A stretch of DNA of 64,000 bases from Streptomyces maremycinicus (GTDB taxonomy: Bacteria > Actinomycetota > Actinomycetes > Streptomycetales > Streptomycetaceae). Location of the stretch: the NCBI RefSeq assembly GCF_001184025.1, contig NZ_BBYG01000014.1, positions 434,001-498,000 on the forward strand, in the 5' to 3' direction. Position numbers and translations under genes: made by a program. The notes below the pieces were generated by a model. That model was given only the letters and a program-made list of their open reading frames with translations, was not told the origin of the DNA and did no database searches. Shown here in pieces: positions 55,679 through 63,962 of this stretch (position 1 is its first letter; each line of letters starts with the position of its first letter).

Positions 55679-56272
55679 ATGACCCCGCAGCCGACCCCCG
55701 TACCCTGCCCCGCCCCGACGCCGGAGTCGCTCGCCGACGCGGAACTCGCCCGCGGCCTGATGTCGGGGGACGAGGCCTCCCTCGCCGCCGTGTACCACCG
55801 CTGGCGCCCCCTGGTGCACTCACTCGCCTGGCGTTCCCTGGGCGACGCCAAGGAGGCCGAGGACGTGACCCAGCAGGTGTTCCTCGGGGTGTGGAGCGGT
55901 CGGGCGGGCTACCGGCCCGAGCGCGGCGCGCTCGGTGGCTGGATCGTGGGCATCACCCGGCGCAAGATCGCCGACGCGCTGGCCGCCCGGACCCGCAGGC
56001 AGGAACTCGTCGCCTCGGCCGGCTCCTGGCTGACGCTGCGCGATCCGGGCCGCGGCCGGCCCGAGGAGGTCCTCGACCGCGTGCTGGTGCGCGGCGAGCT
56101 CGCCCGGCTCCCGGCACCCCAGCGGCAGGTGCTGCGGCTGACCTTCTACGAGGACCTGACACAGACCCAGATCGCCGAGCGCACGGGCTGGCCGCTGGGC
56201 ACGGTCAAGAGCCACGCCCGGCGCGGCATGCTGCGGCTGCGCGGCCGCCTGGAGCCCGTCCCGCACGACTGA
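55679..56272 (+). CDS. ECF sigma factor divergent from the MerR gene
   Basis: 197 residues from the ATG at 55679 (GAGGAG eight bases before). Region 2 is ARGLMSGDEASLAAVYHRWRPLVHSLAWRSLGDAKEAEDVTQQVFLGVWSGRAGYRPERGALGGWIVGITRRKIADALAART. Region 4 is LPAPQRQVLRLTFYEDLTQTQIAERTGWPLGTVKSHARRGMLRLR. No anti-sigma gene follows. With a CarH/LitR-type regulator opposite and a photolyase gene nearby, it could be LitS-like, i.e. light-induced; this is inference. Confidence 0.92.
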   Translation: MTPQPTPVPCPAPTPESLADAELARGLMSGDEASLAAVYHRWRPLVHSLAWRSLGDAKEAEDVTQQVFLGVWSGRAGYRPERGALGGWIVGITRRKIADALAARTRRQELVASAGSWLTLRDPGRGRPEEVLDRVLVRGELARLPAPQRQVLRLTFYEDLTQTQIAERTGWPLGTVKSHARRGMLRLRGRLEPVPHD

Positions 56273-56314
56273 GACGCCACGGTCCGCACGCGCGTTCCCC
56301 GGGCGGACGTGAAT

Positions 56315-56337
56315 TCGACGCACAACCGCTGCGTCGA
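56315..56337. promoter_or_regulatory. inverted repeat between the two ECF genes
   Basis: TCGACGCA-N7-TGCGTCGA, perfect eight-base arms, 43 bases after the stop of the ECF gene and about 90 before sigK. It may be a terminator stem (no T-tract follows) or an operator for the sigK promoter. Confidence 0.5.
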
Positions 56338-56363
56338 CCTCGTCGGGGAAATGCGGACGCGGA

Positions 56364-56392
56364 CCAATCCACCGCCCCCCGGGCACCGGATT
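56364..56392 (+). promoter_or_regulatory. candidate SigK-type promoter of sigK-rskA
   Basis: CCAATCC at 56364-56370 and CCGGATT at 56386-56392 with 15 bases between. Mycobacterial SigK promoters are CCATCC-N16-17-CCGAAT from memory, so this is a near match and would mean self-activation. It ends 36 bases before the sigK GTG. Confidence 0.4.
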
Positions 56393-56427
56393 ACGTCCGG
56401 ACCTGCCGCACTCCCGAAGGATCCCCC

Positions 56428-57012
56428 GTGAAAGAAGCCGTCCACATCGGCCGTAATCCCGCCTCCCAGCCGGACCCCCAGGAACTGCTGGGCGCCGTGG
56501 CCCTGGGCGACCAGGAGGCCTTCGCCGGTCTCTACGACATCGTCGCGGGACCGGTGCTGGGCGTGGTGCGCGCGGTGCTGCGCGACCGGGCGCAGTCGGA
56601 GGAGGTGGCCCAGGAGGTGCTGGTGGAGGTGTGGCGTTCGGCTCCCCGGTACCGTCCGGAGCGCGGCTCGGCCGTCAACTGGGTGCTGACCATGGCGCAC
56701 CAGCGGGCGGTCGACCGGGTCCGTTCGGTGCAGGCCGCGACGGCGCGCGAGCACCGGGCCGCCCTGCTCGACCACGCGCCCGAGTACGACGAGGTCACCG
56801 AACAGGTGGAGGCCCGGCTCGAACGGGAGCAGGTGCGGCGCTGCCTGCGCACCCTGACCGAGCTCCAGCGGCAGGCCGTGGAGCTCGCCTACTACCGGGG
56901 GCTGACCTACCGTCAGGTCTCCGAGGCGCTGACGGTGCCGCTGGGCACGGTGAAGACCCGGCTCCGCGACGGACTGATCCGGCTGCGCGACTGCCTGGGG
57001 GTGACCGCGTGA
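56428..57012 (+). CDS. sigK: ECF sigma factor SigK
   Basis: 194 residues from the GTG at 56428 (GAAGGA before). Region 2: EELLGAVALGDQEAFAGLYDIVAGPVLGVVRAVLRDRAQSEEVAQEVLVEVWRSAPRYRPERGSAVNWVLTMAHQRAVDRVRS. Region 4: LTELQRQAVELAYYRGLTYRQVSEALTVPLGTVKTRLRDGLIRLRDCLG. This is the ECF19/SigK group named after M. tuberculosis Rv0445c (not the SigB-type protein called SigK in S. coelicolor). Its stop overlaps the rskA start (GTGA). Confidence 0.9.
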   Translation: MKEAVHIGRNPASQPDPQELLGAVALGDQEAFAGLYDIVAGPVLGVVRAVLRDRAQSEEVAQEVLVEVWRSAPRYRPERGSAVNWVLTMAHQRAVDRVRSVQAATAREHRAALLDHAPEYDEVTEQVEARLEREQVRRCLRTLTELQRQAVELAYYRGLTYRQVSEALTVPLGTVKTRLRDGLIRLRDCLGVTA

Positions 57013-57761
57013 TCACCTCGGATCTGCACACGCTGTCGGGCGCGTACGCCCTGCACGCTCTGGAGGACGACGAGCGCGCCGCCTTCGAACGCCATCTCGC
57101 GGACTGCGAGGCCTGCGCCCGGGAGGTCGCGGAGTTCACCGCGACGGCCGCCCGGCTGGGGCTCGCGGTGTCGCTGCGACCGGCGCCCGGCGGCCGGGAC
57201 CAGGTGCTGCGGCGGATCGCCGAGGTCCGGCAGGCCGCCCCGGCCCGCGCTCCCTGGGACCGTTCGGAACGCAGGGTGCGCAGGGCGTGGTGGGCGTCCC
57301 GATGGGTCCTGGCCGCCTGTCTCGCGGCGACCGCGGCGCTGGGCGGCACGACGGTCTGGCAGTACCAGCGTGCCGAGGACGCCCGGGCCGAGGCCGGCCG
57401 CTCGCAGCGCGCGTCGGCGGAGCTGTCCGCCGTGCTCGGGGCGCCCGACGCCCGCTCGCGCACGGTCCGGCTGGCGGACGGCGCCGAGGGGACGGTGGTC
57501 GTCTCGGAGAGCCGCGACCGGGCCGTGTTCCTGGCCACCGGCATGGCCGAACCACCCGGCGGCAAGGTATACCAGCTGTGGTTCGACGAGGACGGCGTCA
57601 TGCGCGACGCGGGACTGATGGACCCGGGTCGTACGAGTCAGGCGGTGGTCCTGCGGGGGCCGGTGGACGAGGCGTCCGCGGTGGGCATCACGGTGGAACC
57701 GACGGGCGGCTCGAAGCAGCCCACCTCACAGCCGGTCGCCCTCCTGCCGTTCCCCACGTGA
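57009..57761 (+). CDS. rskA: anti-sigma-K factor RskA
   Basis: 250 residues. The cytoplasmic part (1-95) has the zinc anti-sigma motif HALEDDERAAFERHLADCEACAREVAEF (H-x3-C-x2-C). A membrane helix is at about 98-118 (WVLAACLAATAALGGTTVW), and the outer RskA domain follows (VLGAPDARSRTVRLADGAEGTVVVSESRDRAVFLATGMAEPPGGKVYQLWFDEDG). It holds SigK at the membrane until proteolysis frees it. Four-base overlap with sigK ensures balanced synthesis. Confidence 0.93.
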   Translation: MITSDLHTLSGAYALHALEDDERAAFERHLADCEACAREVAEFTATAARLGLAVSLRPAPGGRDQVLRRIAEVRQAAPARAPWDRSERRVRRAWWASRWVLAACLAATAALGGTTVWQYQRAEDARAEAGRSQRASAELSAVLGAPDARSRTVRLADGAEGTVVVSESRDRAVFLATGMAEPPGGKVYQLWFDEDGVMRDAGLMDPGRTSQAVVLRGPVDEASAVGITVEPTGGSKQPTSQPVALLPFPT

Positions 57762-58482
57762 TCCGGCAGACCCACCTGCCCCGGCCGGACGGCCCGGCCC
57801 GCCGAGATCTGCCTGCCCGGCGGGTACGGCTGCCCGGCGGGCCCGCCTGATGCGACTGACGGCCTCGGTCCCCCTGCCGACCTGATCCCGGCAGGTCCGG
57901 GTGCCCGGGGAGCCCGCCCGATCCGGCCGGCCGCCTGGTTGGTCCACCTGATCCGCCGTCATCTGCGTGCCCGGCAGGTCCGGCTGGTCTCGTTGATCGG
58001 CATTCTGCGCGCGCCTGGCCCGACTGGTTCGGCTGCCCTCCGGGTCTTGGCCCACCTGTCCGCTGGGTCCGGCAATCCGGCAGTCCGGCAGTCCGGCTGT
58101 CCGGCTAGGCCTTGGTCCGCCCGTCCGCCCGGCCCGCCTGATCCGGCCGGCCGCCTGGTTGGTCCACCTGATCCGCCGTCATCTGCGTGCCCGGCAGGTC
58201 CGGCTGGTCTCGCTGATCGGCATTCTGCGCGCGCCTGGCCCGACTGGTTCGGCTGCCCTCCGGGTCTTGGCCCACCTGTCCGCTGGGTCCGGCAATCCGG
58301 CAGTCCGGCAGTCCGGCTGTCCGGCTAGGCCTTGGTCCGCCCGTCCGCCCGGCCCTGCTGTCCGGCGGGCCCGCCCGATCCGGCTTGGTCTGCCTGCCCG
58401 CCTGGTTCGGCTGTGCGGCGGGCCCGGCCGGTCCCCCGGATCCGCGTTCCGGGGGACCGCGGATCCGGGGATGTCGGGCGGG
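57762..58482. other. repeat-rich intergenic region between rskA and the lipid operon
   Basis: 721 bases between two convergent transcription units, built almost wholly from variants of CCGGCNGGTCCG and GCCTGATCCG. It includes the 220-base duplication. Open frames here only repeat the same peptide and lack normal codon bias, so no gene is called. It could serve as a two-way terminator, or as an unstable spacer. Confidence 0.7.
57912..58354. repeat. 220-bp tandem duplication
   Basis: 57912-58131 and 58132-58351 are the same 220-base unit, with only two changes noticed (57919/58139 and 57993/58213); the match runs three bases further. Each unit holds five 8-base repeats TCCGGCNN (58068-58107 and 58288-58327). 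After 58355 a decayed third copy begins. The step of 220 is not a multiple of three. High identity points to a recent duplication. Confidence 0.92.
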
Positions 58483-59283
58483 TCAGTCGTGGGGCGGTCG
58501 TGGGAAGAAGCCGCTCGTGCGGGAGACGTACTCGGCGTATCCGGGGCGCTCGGCCAGGTGCCGTTCCAGGAGCGGCTTTCCGCTGCCCTTGATCAGCAGG
58601 AAGCTCATCACTAGTGGCGAGACGACGCCGACCAGGGCCGAGGCCGCGGAGTCGCACGCGATGAGGAACAGCCCCCACCAGACGCAGAAGTCCCCGAAGT
58701 AGTTGGGGTGCCGGGTGTAGCGCCACAGGCCGCGGTCCATGACCCGGCCCCGGTGGGCCGGGTCCGCCTTGAACCGCGCCAGCTGGGCGTCGCCCACCGC
58801 CTCGAAGAACAGCCCCACCGCCCACAGCGCGGTACCGGCCCAGGCGACCGCCGTCATCGGCGCCGGCACGTACTGCGCGGCCTGGACCGGCAGCGACACC
58901 AGCCACACCAGGGCCCCCTGAAGCAGGTACACCATGCGCAGCGCGTACAGGTTCCGGCTGCCGGGAGCCTTCGCCAGCATCGCGTCATAGCGGGGATCCT
59001 CTCCGTGGCCTCGGCCGCGGCGGGCGATGTGCGCGGCCAGCCGCAGTCCCCAGACGGCCGTCAGGACCGTCACCAGGACGCGGCGCCCGGTGTCGCCGTC
59101 TCCCGCGGAGGCCCCGTACGTCACGAGGGCCACGGCGGTGAAGGCGATGCCCCAGGCGACGTCCACGAGCCGGTGCACGCCCTTGCGCACCGCCAGGGCG
59201 AAGGTGGCGAGCAGGACGACGGACACGGCCGCGGCGGCCCAGGCGAGGTTGAGCGCGAACGCGCCCCAGGGGAAGCCGCTCAT
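58483..59283 (-). CDS. DUF1295 membrane protein (steroid-5-alpha-reductase-like)
   Basis: 266 residues, about six to seven membrane helices, with the C-terminal signature RGLWRYTRHPNYFGDFCVWWGLFLIA and KPLLERHLAERPGYAEYVSRTSGFFP shared with steroid 5-alpha-reductase and isoprenylcysteine methyltransferase relatives. Counterpart of Rv0446c, next to sigK in mycobacteria. It probably reduces or modifies a lipid in the membrane. Its ATG overlaps the stop of the methyltransferase gene upstream (ATGA); last gene of the five-gene operon. Confidence 0.92.
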   Translation of the reverse strand: MSGFPWGAFALNLAWAAAAVSVVLLATFALAVRKGVHRLVDVAWGIAFTAVALVTYGASAGDGDTGRRVLVTVLTAVWGLRLAAHIARRGRGHGEDPRYDAMLAKAPGSRNLYALRMVYLLQGALVWLVSLPVQAAQYVPAPMTAVAWAGTALWAVGLFFEAVGDAQLARFKADPAHRGRVMDRGLWRYTRHPNYFGDFCVWWGLFLIACDSAASALVGVVSPLVMSFLLIKGSGKPLLERHLAERPGYAEYVSRTSGFFPRPPHD

Positions 59284-60599
59284 GACTGCTCCGGCCCCGC
59301 GTACCAGTGCTCGGGGCTTGCGGGCATCCCGCTGTCCCCGAGCGGGGTCGGCCGTACGCAGAGGATCTGGTCGACGCCCATCCGGCCCTCCTCGAAGGCG
59401 AGCGCCCCGCCGACCAGATAGAGCCGCCACACCCGGGCGGTCTCCTCGCCGACGAGCCGCACCACGTCGGCCCAGCGGTCCTCCAGCGTCCGGTGCCAGG
59501 CGGCGACGGTGCGCACGTAGTGCTCGCGCAGCGACTCGGTGGAGCGCACCTCGAGCCCGGCCCCCTCCAGGAGCGTGACGGTCTCGCCGAGCGGCCGCAT
59601 GTGCATGTCGGGAGCGATGTACGCCTCGATGAAGGGGCCGCCGCCGGGGGCGTTTCGCCCGCGCGACATCTGCTGCACGAGCACCCGGCCGCGCGGGCGG
59701 ACCAGCCGGCGCAGCGCGGCGGCGAAGGCGGGGTACTCCGCGTCCCCGACGTGTTCACCCATCTCGATGGTGGCGACGGCGTCGTAGGCCCCGCCGTCGA
59801 TGTCCCGATAGTCCTGGCACACCACCTCGACCCGGTGTTCCAGGCCCCGTTCGCGCACCTCGCGCCGTACGTACGCGGCCTGTTCGTGTGCCAGGGTGAC
59901 GGCGGTGACCAGTGCCTTGTGGCGCTCGGCGGCGTACAGGGTGAGCGAGCCCCAGCCGCAGCCGATGTCGAGCAGCCGCGCGCCGGGCACGACGGCGAGC
60001 TTGCGGCAGACCAGCTCCAGCTTGGCGTACTGGGCCTCGGCGGGAGTGCGGTCCGGGTCGTCGTCCGCCCAGTAGCCGCACGAGTAGGCCATCGACTCGT
60101 CGAGCAGGAGCCGGTAGAAGTCGTTGGACAGGTCGTAGTGGTGACTGATCGCGGCCCGGTCCCGGGCCCGGCTGTGCAGACCGCCGCGCAGCCGGGCCTG
60201 GGCGGCGGGCGGGGCCGGGCGCGGCCCGACGGCGCCGAGCCGCAGGGCCTCGGCCGCGGCACGGGTCCGGTCGGCGAGGGTGGGGCGCGGAAGGTGCGCG
60301 CCCCGCTCCCTGGCGGCCGCCCAGAGGGTGCGCAGCGCGTGCGCGAGATCGCCCTCGACGTCGAGTTCGCCGGTCACGTAGGCCTGCGCGAGGCCGAGTT
60401 CACCGGGTTCCCAGAGCAGACGGCGCAGGGCTCGGCGGGAGCGTACGACCACGAGGGGGCCGTCGGCCGGGCCGGCCTCGCTGCCGTCCCAGGCGCGCAG
60501 CCGGACGGGCAGGGACATGCCGAGCGCTTCCTCGACGAGGGCGGCGAGCCGGTGGGCGGTGCCGGGCCGCGCGGTGCGGACGGTGCGCACATCGGTCAT
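59280..60599 (-). CDS. fatty-acid methyltransferase, cyclopropane-synthase family (UfaA1-like)
   Basis: 439 residues, ATG at 60599. The N-terminal lipid-binding domain is about 1-130. The SAM domain has RLLDIGCGWGSLTLYAAERH and VEVVCQDYRDIDGGAYDAVATIEMGEHVG. Near the active site it reads GPFIEAYIAPDMHMRPLGETVTLLEGAGLEVR, which is the form I recall for UfaA1/TmsB-type enzymes that add a methyl to oleate (tuberculostearic acid), rather than the usual cyclopropane type. Four-base overlaps on both sides. Confidence 0.88.
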   Translation of the reverse strand: MTDVRTVRTARPGTAHRLAALVEEALGMSLPVRLRAWDGSEAGPADGPLVVVRSRRALRRLLWEPGELGLAQAYVTGELDVEGDLAHALRTLWAAARERGAHLPRPTLADRTRAAAEALRLGAVGPRPAPPAAQARLRGGLHSRARDRAAISHHYDLSNDFYRLLLDESMAYSCGYWADDDPDRTPAEAQYAKLELVCRKLAVVPGARLLDIGCGWGSLTLYAAERHKALVTAVTLAHEQAAYVRREVRERGLEHRVEVVCQDYRDIDGGAYDAVATIEMGEHVGDAEYPAFAAALRRLVRPRGRVLVQQMSRGRNAPGGGPFIEAYIAPDMHMRPLGETVTLLEGAGLEVRSTESLREHYVRTVAAWHRTLEDRWADVVRLVGEETARVWRLYLVGGALAFEEGRMGVDQILCVRPTPLGDSGMPASPEHWYAGPEQS

Positions 60600-61882
60600 C
60601 GGGTCGGATCCTCCTTGGTGAACAGGTACTGCTGCACGTCGAGGTAGCCGGAGCGGAAACCGGCCTCGGAGTAGGCGAGGTAGAGGGTCCACATCCGGCG
60701 GAAGGTGGCGTCGAAACCGAGGGCGGCGACGTCGTCGGCGCGCTCGGTGAACCGCTCGCGCCACAGCCGCAGCGTCTCGGCGTAGTGCGCGCCGAAGCCG
60801 TCGCGACGCGTGACGGTCAGCCGGGTGTGGTCGCGGACGGTGCGCTCGACGGCCTCGACGGAGGGCAGCAGACCGCCGGGGAAGATGTACTTCTGGATCC
60901 AGGTGTGGGTGTCCCGGCTGGCCAGCATCCGCTCGTGGGGCATGGTGATGGCCTGGAGCGCGGCCCGGCCGCCGGGGCGCAGCCGGTCGTCGAGGGTGCG
61001 GAAGTAGACCGGCCAGAACTCCTCGCCGACGGCCTCGATCATCTCGACGCTCACGACGGCGTCGTAACGGCCGCGTGCCTCGCGGTAGTCGCACAGTTCG
61101 ACCGTGACCCGGTCGGCGAGCCCGGCGTCGCGGACCCGGGCCAGGGCGAGGTCGCGCTGTTCGCCGGAGAGGGTGAGCGAGGTGACCTGGGCGCCGCGCG
61201 CCGCGGCCCGCAACGCGAGCTCGCCCCAGCCGGTGCCGATCTCCAGCAGCCGGGTGCCGTGCCCGACGCGGGCGAGGTCGAGCAGCCGGTCGATCTTGCG
61301 GTGCTGGGCGGCGGCGAGCAGATCCCGGTGGGCGGGGAAGCCGCGGAAGATCGCCGAGGAATAGGTGAGCGTGTCGTCGAGGAACAGCGCGAAGAGGTCG
61401 TTGGACAGGTCGTAGTGGCGGCTGATGTTGGCGCGGGCGTTGTCCGGGGTGTTGCGGCGGTGGTGCGGCTGCCGCTGTGCCCAGCGGCCGCGCAGCCGCT
61501 GGAGCGGGGCGGGGATCAGGTCGGCCGCGTGGGCGGCGAGCACGGTGAGCGGGGCGACCAGGTCGGGCGCGTCCCACTCGCCGGCCATGTACGACTCGCC
61601 GAAGCCGATCAGGCCGTGGGCGCCGATCCGGGCGTGGAAGGCGCGCGGGTCCCTGATCTCCAGCAGGGGCCCGCCCCGGCCCACGGCGGTGCCGTCCGCG
61701 TAGCGCGCCAGCAGCGGCAGGCGGTCCAGTGCCCGGCGGACGACGGCGCCGGCCACGGCGGTCCGCAGACGGGCGGCGGTGGGCGGTGCGGCCACGCCGG
61801 GCCGGTGTGCGGCGTCCGGGTGCGGAGCGCCGTGGCGGTCGCCCCGCCGCGCGGTGGCGGGGCGGGGCTCGACGTACGTCAT
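60596..61882 (-). CDS. cyclopropane-fatty-acyl-phospholipid synthase-like methyltransferase
   Basis: 428 residues, ATG at 61882, overlapping neighbours by four bases on each side. NISRHYDLSNDLFALFLDDTLTYSSAIF, then RLLEIGTGWGELALRAAARG (SAM site), VSVEMIEAVGEEFWPVYF and the classical WIQKYIFPGGLLPSVEAVE. This is the standard cyclopropane synthase pattern and differs from its downstream neighbour. It probably transfers a methylene group from SAM to unsaturated acyl chains of membrane phospholipids. Confidence 0.93.
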   Translation of the reverse strand: MTYVEPRPATARRGDRHGAPHPDAAHRPGVAAPPTAARLRTAVAGAVVRRALDRLPLLARYADGTAVGRGGPLLEIRDPRAFHARIGAHGLIGFGESYMAGEWDAPDLVAPLTVLAAHAADLIPAPLQRLRGRWAQRQPHHRRNTPDNARANISRHYDLSNDLFALFLDDTLTYSSAIFRGFPAHRDLLAAAQHRKIDRLLDLARVGHGTRLLEIGTGWGELALRAAARGAQVTSLTLSGEQRDLALARVRDAGLADRVTVELCDYREARGRYDAVVSVEMIEAVGEEFWPVYFRTLDDRLRPGGRAALQAITMPHERMLASRDTHTWIQKYIFPGGLLPSVEAVERTVRDHTRLTVTRRDGFGAHYAETLRLWRERFTERADDVAALGFDATFRRMWTLYLAYSEAGFRSGYLDVQQYLFTKEDPTR

Positions 61883-62640
61883 GGGGTGTTCTCTCCGGTG
61901 CGGTGGTCGGGACGGGGTCGCACGGGCAGGCCGCGCAGGTACAGCCGGATGCCGTGCAGTCGGATGGCGGCGGACACGGCGACGGTGGACCAGGGGCGGC
62001 GCAGCGCCAGGCGCAGCAGTTGCCCGGTGGTCGCTTCCCGTCGCGCGCCCCGGACGGTTGCGGTGAAGGGGCGCCCGCCCGCGCGGTCGAGATGCACGGT
62101 GAGGTCGAGCCGCTCGTCCGGCCGGGGCAGCCGCATGCGGTAGCGGCCGTCGACGGGGAAGAAGGGCGAGACGTAGAACTCCTTGTCGGTACCCGCCCGG
62201 CCCTCGACGTCGGTGTCGAGCACATAGCAGTGGCGCTCGCCGTAGGTGTTGTGGACCTCGGCGACCACGCAGCGCGGCTCGCCGTCGGGGCCGTGGCACC
62301 AGTAGAGGGTGAGCGGGTTGAAGACGTGTCCGAACATGCGGGCCTGGGCGAGCATGAGCACCGGGCCGCCCGCCAGGTCGACACCGTGCGCCGCCAGGAC
62401 GGCGTCCAGGCCGGCCCGGATGCCGGGCTCGTCGCCGCCGAAGTGGTCGCGCGCGTCGAAGCGGGCCAGTACCCGCAGGGGGCGCGGGAGTTCGGGCAGG
62501 CGGTCGACGTCGACCAGCCAGAGGTGGGTGCGGTGGCGCAGCGTGTGGCGGACCGGTGAGGTGCGCACGTGGGTGACCGTGCAGGGGTAGAGGGCGGGTG
62601 CCGGGATGTTCCGCCCGGTCCGCGCGCTCCGGGAGGTCAC
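61879..62640 (-). CDS. DUF1365 protein
   Basis: 253 residues from the GTG at 62640, which overlaps the oxidase stop (GTGA). PALYPCTVTHVRTSPVRHTLRHRTHLWLVDVDRLPELP, MLAQARMFGHVFNPLTLYWCHGPDGEPRCVVAEVHNTYGERHCYVLD and KEFYVSPFFPVDGRYRMRLPRPDE are typical of DUF1365. It is always found with cyclopropane-synthase-like and FAD oxidase genes and corresponds to Rv0448c. A role in handling the modified fatty acid is likely but unproven. Confidence 0.92.
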   Translation of the reverse strand: MTSRSARTGRNIPAPALYPCTVTHVRTSPVRHTLRHRTHLWLVDVDRLPELPRPLRVLARFDARDHFGGDEPGIRAGLDAVLAAHGVDLAGGPVLMLAQARMFGHVFNPLTLYWCHGPDGEPRCVVAEVHNTYGERHCYVLDTDVEGRAGTDKEFYVSPFFPVDGRYRMRLPRPDERLDLTVHLDRAGGRPFTATVRGARREATTGQLLRLALRRPWSTVAVSAAIRLHGIRLYLRGLPVRPRPDHRTGENTP

Positions 62641-63962
62641 CACCGCACCCCCAGCGCGGCCGCCGCGGCCACGCCGGAACGGCAGCCGTCCTCGTGGAAC
62701 CCCCAGCCGTGGTAGGCGCCCGCGAACGCGGTGACGGCGGTGTTCAAGGTGGGCAGTTCCCGCTGCGCGGCGACCGACTCCGGGGTGTAGACGGGGTGTT
62801 CGTAGGTCATGCGGGCGAGGACGCGGCCGGGGTCGACACGGTCGGTCCCGCCCAGCGTGACCACGTACGGCTCGGCCGCGTCGAGGCGCTGGAGGCGGTT
62901 CATGTCGTAGCTGACCCGGACGTGGTCGGCGCCCGCGGCGCAGGACGGCATCAGGTAGTTCCAGGAGGCGCGGGCGCGGCGGGCGCGCGGGAGGACCGTG
63001 GTGTCGGTGTGCAGGAGCGTGGCGTTGCGCGCGTACCGGAACGCCCCGAGCAGTTCCTTCTCCCGCGGGGTGGCGTCGGCGAGCAGCCGCAGCGCCTGGT
63101 CGGGGTGGACGGCGATCACCACGGCGTCGTAGGCCTCGGTCACGCCGTCGCCGGCGGTGATCTCGGCGCCGTCCGGGGTGCGCCGCACGGCCCGTACGGG
63201 GGTGCCGGTGCGGACGGTGTCGAGCGCGGCGGCGACCCGCTCGACGTACGTGCGCGAGCCGCCGGTGACCGTGCGCCACACCGGGGAGCCGCCGATGCCG
63301 AGCATCCCGTGGTGCTCGAGGAACCGGAACAGGTAGGCGGCCGGGTAGCGCTGGGCGGTGGCGGCGTCGCAGGACCAGACCGCCGCGACGACCGGCGTCA
63401 TGAAGTGGGTGCGGAAATAGGCGGAGTAGCCCTCGCGGTCGAGGAACTCCCCCAGGGTGAAGGTGTCTTCGGCCCCGTGGGAGAGCAGTCGGCGGGCCGC
63501 GCGGTGGAAGGCGGGGACCTCGGTGAGCATCCGCAGGTAGGGCAGGCGCACGGCGTTGCGCGGCCGGGCCAGCAGGCCGGCCGGGCCGCGGGCACCGGCG
63601 TACTCGAGCCCGCAGCCGTCGCACCGTACGGACATGCTCATCTCCGACTCCTGGGTGGAGACGCCGAGTTCGTCGAAGAGTCGCAGCAGGTGGGGATAGG
63701 TACGGCGGTTGTGCACGATGAACCCGGAGTCGACACGGTGGGTCCGGCCGTCGGGCGCGGTGAGGTCGTGGGTGTGGGCGTGTCCGCCGAGCCGGTCGTC
63801 GGCCTCGTAGAGGGTGACCCGGTGGTCCGCGCGGCGCAGCACGTGAGCGGCGGTCAGCCCGGCCACCCCGCTGCCCACGACCGCCGTCCGCCGTCGCCCG
63901 TCGGACCCGGCTCCCTCTCCCCCGCTCGGCTCGCCGCCGGTCGCCGCTGTCGTCCGCACCAT
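62637..63962 (-). CDS. FAD-dependent amine-oxidase-like protein (Rv0449c type)
   Basis: 441 residues from the ATG at 63962, after GGGAGGAG. The FAD site is RTAVVGSGVAGLTAAHVLRRADHRVTLYEADDRLGGHAHTH, then VDSGFIVHNRRTYPHLLRLFDELGV, and the C-terminal TAFAGAYHGWGFHEDGCRSGVAAA. It is the first gene seen of the operon; the promoter is beyond 64000. It probably dehydrogenates or oxidises the acyl chain that the methyltransferases modify. Confidence 0.93.
   Translation of the reverse strand: MVRTTAATGGEPSGGEGAGSDGRRRTAVVGSGVAGLTAAHVLRRADHRVTLYEADDRLGGHAHTHDLTAPDGRTHRVDSGFIVHNRRTYPHLLRLFDELGVSTQESEMSMSVRCDGCGLEYAGARGPAGLLARPRNAVRLPYLRMLTEVPAFHRAARRLLSHGAEDTFTLGEFLDREGYSAYFRTHFMTPVVAAVWSCDAATAQRYPAAYLFRFLEHHGMLGIGGSPVWRTVTGGSRTYVERVAAALDTVRTGTPVRAVRRTPDGAEITAGDGVTEAYDAVVIAVHPDQALRLLADATPREKELLGAFRYARNATLLHTDTTVLPRARRARASWNYLMPSCAAGADHVRVSYDMNRLQRLDAAEPYVVTLGGTDRVDPGRVLARMTYEHPVYTPESVAAQRELPTLNTAVTAFAGAYHGWGFHEDGCRSGVAAAAALGVRW

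Noticed and set aside
57939..58614. Two similar open frames starting with MVHLIRRHLRARQVRL
   Set aside because: They are products of the 220-base duplication. The frame is interrupted relative to the repeat step, there is no ribosome-binding site, and codon use is not Streptomyces-like.
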